Shown: positions 62,765 to 64,000 of the stretch, piece by piece
Layout of the letters: every line of letters begins with the position of its first letter
Position numbering within the stretch: the first letter of the stretch is position 1
From: Schlegelella_A sp038234975
Lineage (GTDB): Bacteria; Pseudomonadota; Gammaproteobacteria; Burkholderiales; Burkholderiaceae_C
Length of the DNA stretch: 64,000 bases
Reading direction: 5' to 3'
NCBI GenBank assembly: GCA_038234975.1
Contig: JBBSUK010000002.1
Span: 8,051 to 72,050 of the forward strand
Notes under the pieces: generated by a model
Database searches by the model: none
What the model saw: the letters and a program-made list of their open reading frames with translations, nothing else
What the model was told of the DNA's origin: nothing
Position numbers and translations under genes: made by a program

Positions 62765-64000
62765 CCGACGCGCCCCGCATCGCCTCGCTCCGCTGCATCC
62801 CGGTTGCCGGGCATGACAGCATGCTGCTCAACCTGAGCGGGGCGCACGCGCCGCTGTTCACCCGCAACCTGATCGTCGCGACCGACACCGCAGGCCGCAC
62901 CGGGCTCGGCGAGGTGCCGGGCGGGCGCGCCATCGCACGGGTGGTGGAAGCGTCGGCCGGGTGGCTGGTCGGCCGCTCGATCGGCGACCACCGCGAGCTG
63001 CTCGCCGAGGTCGGCCGACGCCATGGCGACGAAGACGTGGCGGGCCGCGGCGCGCAGACCTTCGACCAGCGCACGACCATCCACGCCGTCACCGCGCTCG
63101 AATGCGCGCTGCTCGACTTGCTCGGCCAGCACCTCGGCGTGCCGATGTCGGCGCTGCTCGGCTCGGGCCGGCAGCGCGAGTCGGTCCCGGTGCTCGGCTA
63201 TCTGTTCTACGTCGGCGACCGGCGCCAGGCGGCCGACGGCGGCCTGCGCTACCGCGGGCCGGACACGACGTCGAACCACCTTGCGGGCGGCAACGACAAC
63301 GACGCCTGGCTGACCCTGCGCGACGAGCCGGCGCTCGACGCCGCGGCGGTCGTCCGTCTCGCCGAGGCGGCCGAGGCGCGCTACGGCTTTCGCGACTTCA
63401 AGCTCAAGGGCGGCGTGCTCGCGGCGGAGGCCGAGGTCGAGGCCGTGGTCGCGCTTCACGAGCGCTTTCCTGACGCCCGCATCACCCTCGACCCGAACGG
63501 CTGCTGGTCGCTCGACGACGCGACGAGGCTGTTGCGCGACCGCCGCGAAGTGCTCGCCTACGCCGAGGATCCCTGCGGCGCCGAAGGCGGTTACTCCGGC
63601 CGCGAGGTGCTCGCCGAGTTCCGCCGCGCCACCGGGCTGCCGACCGCGACCAACATGGTCGCCACCGACTGGCGCCAACTCGCCCACGCGATCGCGTTGC
63701 AAGCCGTCGACATCCCGCTCGCCGACCCGCACTTCTGGACGATGGCCGGCTCCGTCCGCGTGGCCGAGACCTGCCGCGACTTCGGTCTCACATGGGGCTC
63801 GCACTCCAACAGCCACTTCGACGTCTCGCTGGCGATGTTCACGCACGTCGCCGCCGCTGCGCCGGGGCGCATCACCGCGATCGACACGCACTGGATCTGG
63901 CAGGACGGCGAGCGCCTGGGCGAGGCGCCCCTGCGCATCGAGGCAGGCGCGATCCGGGTTCCCGACACGCCGGGACTCGGTGTCGTCCCCGACTGGGCGG
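62761..64000 (+). CDS. gudD: Glucarate dehydratase (C-terminus beyond the window)
   Basis: 413 codons are visible of a protein normally about 445 residues long. It belongs to the enolase superfamily, glucarate dehydratase branch. The KxK motif is K214-L-K216 in FKLKGG, the metal ligands are D244, E269 (YAEDPCGAEGGYSGRE) and N298 (TNMVATDWRQ), and the catalytic His is H348 in WGSHSNSHFD. It converts D-glucarate to 5-keto-4-deoxyglucarate, the same product as GarD. The ATG overlaps the acylase stop. The frame is open to the window end. Confidence 0.94.
   Translation, partial: MTDAPRIASLRCIPVAGHDSMLLNLSGAHAPLFTRNLIVATDTAGRTGLGEVPGGRAIARVVEASAGWLVGRSIGDHRELLAEVGRRHGDEDVAGRGAQTFDQRTTIHAVTALECALLDLLGQHLGVPMSALLGSGRQRESVPVLGYLFYVGDRRQAADGGLRYRGPDTTSNHLAGGNDNDAWLTLRDEPALDAAAVVRLAEAAEARYGFRDFKLKGGVLAAEAEVEAVVALHERFPDARITLDPNGCWSLDDATRLLRDRREVLAYAEDPCGAEGGYSGREVLAEFRRATGLPTATNMVATDWRQLAHAIALQAVDIPLADPHFWTMAGSVRVAETCRDFGLTWGSHSNSHFDVSLAMFTHVAAAAPGRITAIDTHWIWQDGERLGEAPLRIEAGAIRVPDTPGLGVVPDWA

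Overview
The window is high-GC DNA (roughly 70%, judged by eye) with dense coding and many 4-base ATGA/GTGA overlaps between genes. Two periplasmic binding proteins of the Bug/TctC type, TRAP and SsuABC-like importers, a wax-ester-synthase-like acyltransferase, gentisate dioxygenase and glucarate/galactarate dehydratases suggest an aerobic, metabolically versatile betaproteobacterium, probably of the Burkholderiales. The taxonomic call is inference; no rRNA or other marker gene is present.

Layout. 1-1470 (+): the end of a DedA-type membrane protein and a two-HKD phospholipase D/cardiolipin synthase. 14805-1482 (-): one long respiratory operon, actABCDEF (alternative complex III), a small membrane protein, a SCO-type copper chaperone, coxBACD (caa3-type oxidase of the A2 proton-channel class) and finally a cation/proton antiporter-like protein. 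17681-14857 (-): a TRAP transporter dctPQM. 22222-18278: an SsuABC-like ABC importer interrupted by an aminotransferase gene on the opposite strand. 22280-26068 (+): vapBC, a secreted trypsin-like protease, an FHA-domain membrane protein and a short-chain dehydrogenase. 26069-26414 has no intact gene. 29625-26415 (-): a hydroxypyruvate-isomerase-like protein, a Rieske oxygenase and a Bug-type binding protein, divergent from a LysR regulator at 29714.

40222-30629 (-) is the most unusual part. A SLOG-like putative ligand sensor, a metacaspase-like protease, and a 1,903-residue protein joining two alpha/beta-hydrolase (lipase-like) domains to a CHAT protease domain and a helical C-terminus are followed by an apparent pseudo-ATPase with a winged-helix-like end and an MscS channel. 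The combination looks like a sensor plus proteolytic/lipolytic/membrane effector system, of the sort seen in bacterial conflict or programmed-death systems. It lies directly downstream of an OmpA/RlpA envelope operon (42464-40261).

42688-57000 carries a CsbD-like stress protein with a strong hairpin terminator, a UvrD-like helicase, a membrane diguanylate cyclase, a DUF1304 protein, a wax-ester-synthase-like protein with a basic tail, gentisate 1,2-dioxygenase, a secreted DUF1501/DUF1800 pair, a soluble histidine kinase and galactarate dehydratase (garD). The last block (56808-64000, +) is a tightly coupled series: Bug-type binding protein, second cardiolipin-synthase paralogue, transglutaminase/TPR lipoprotein, penicillin-acylase family enzyme and glucarate dehydratase (gudD, cut by the window end).
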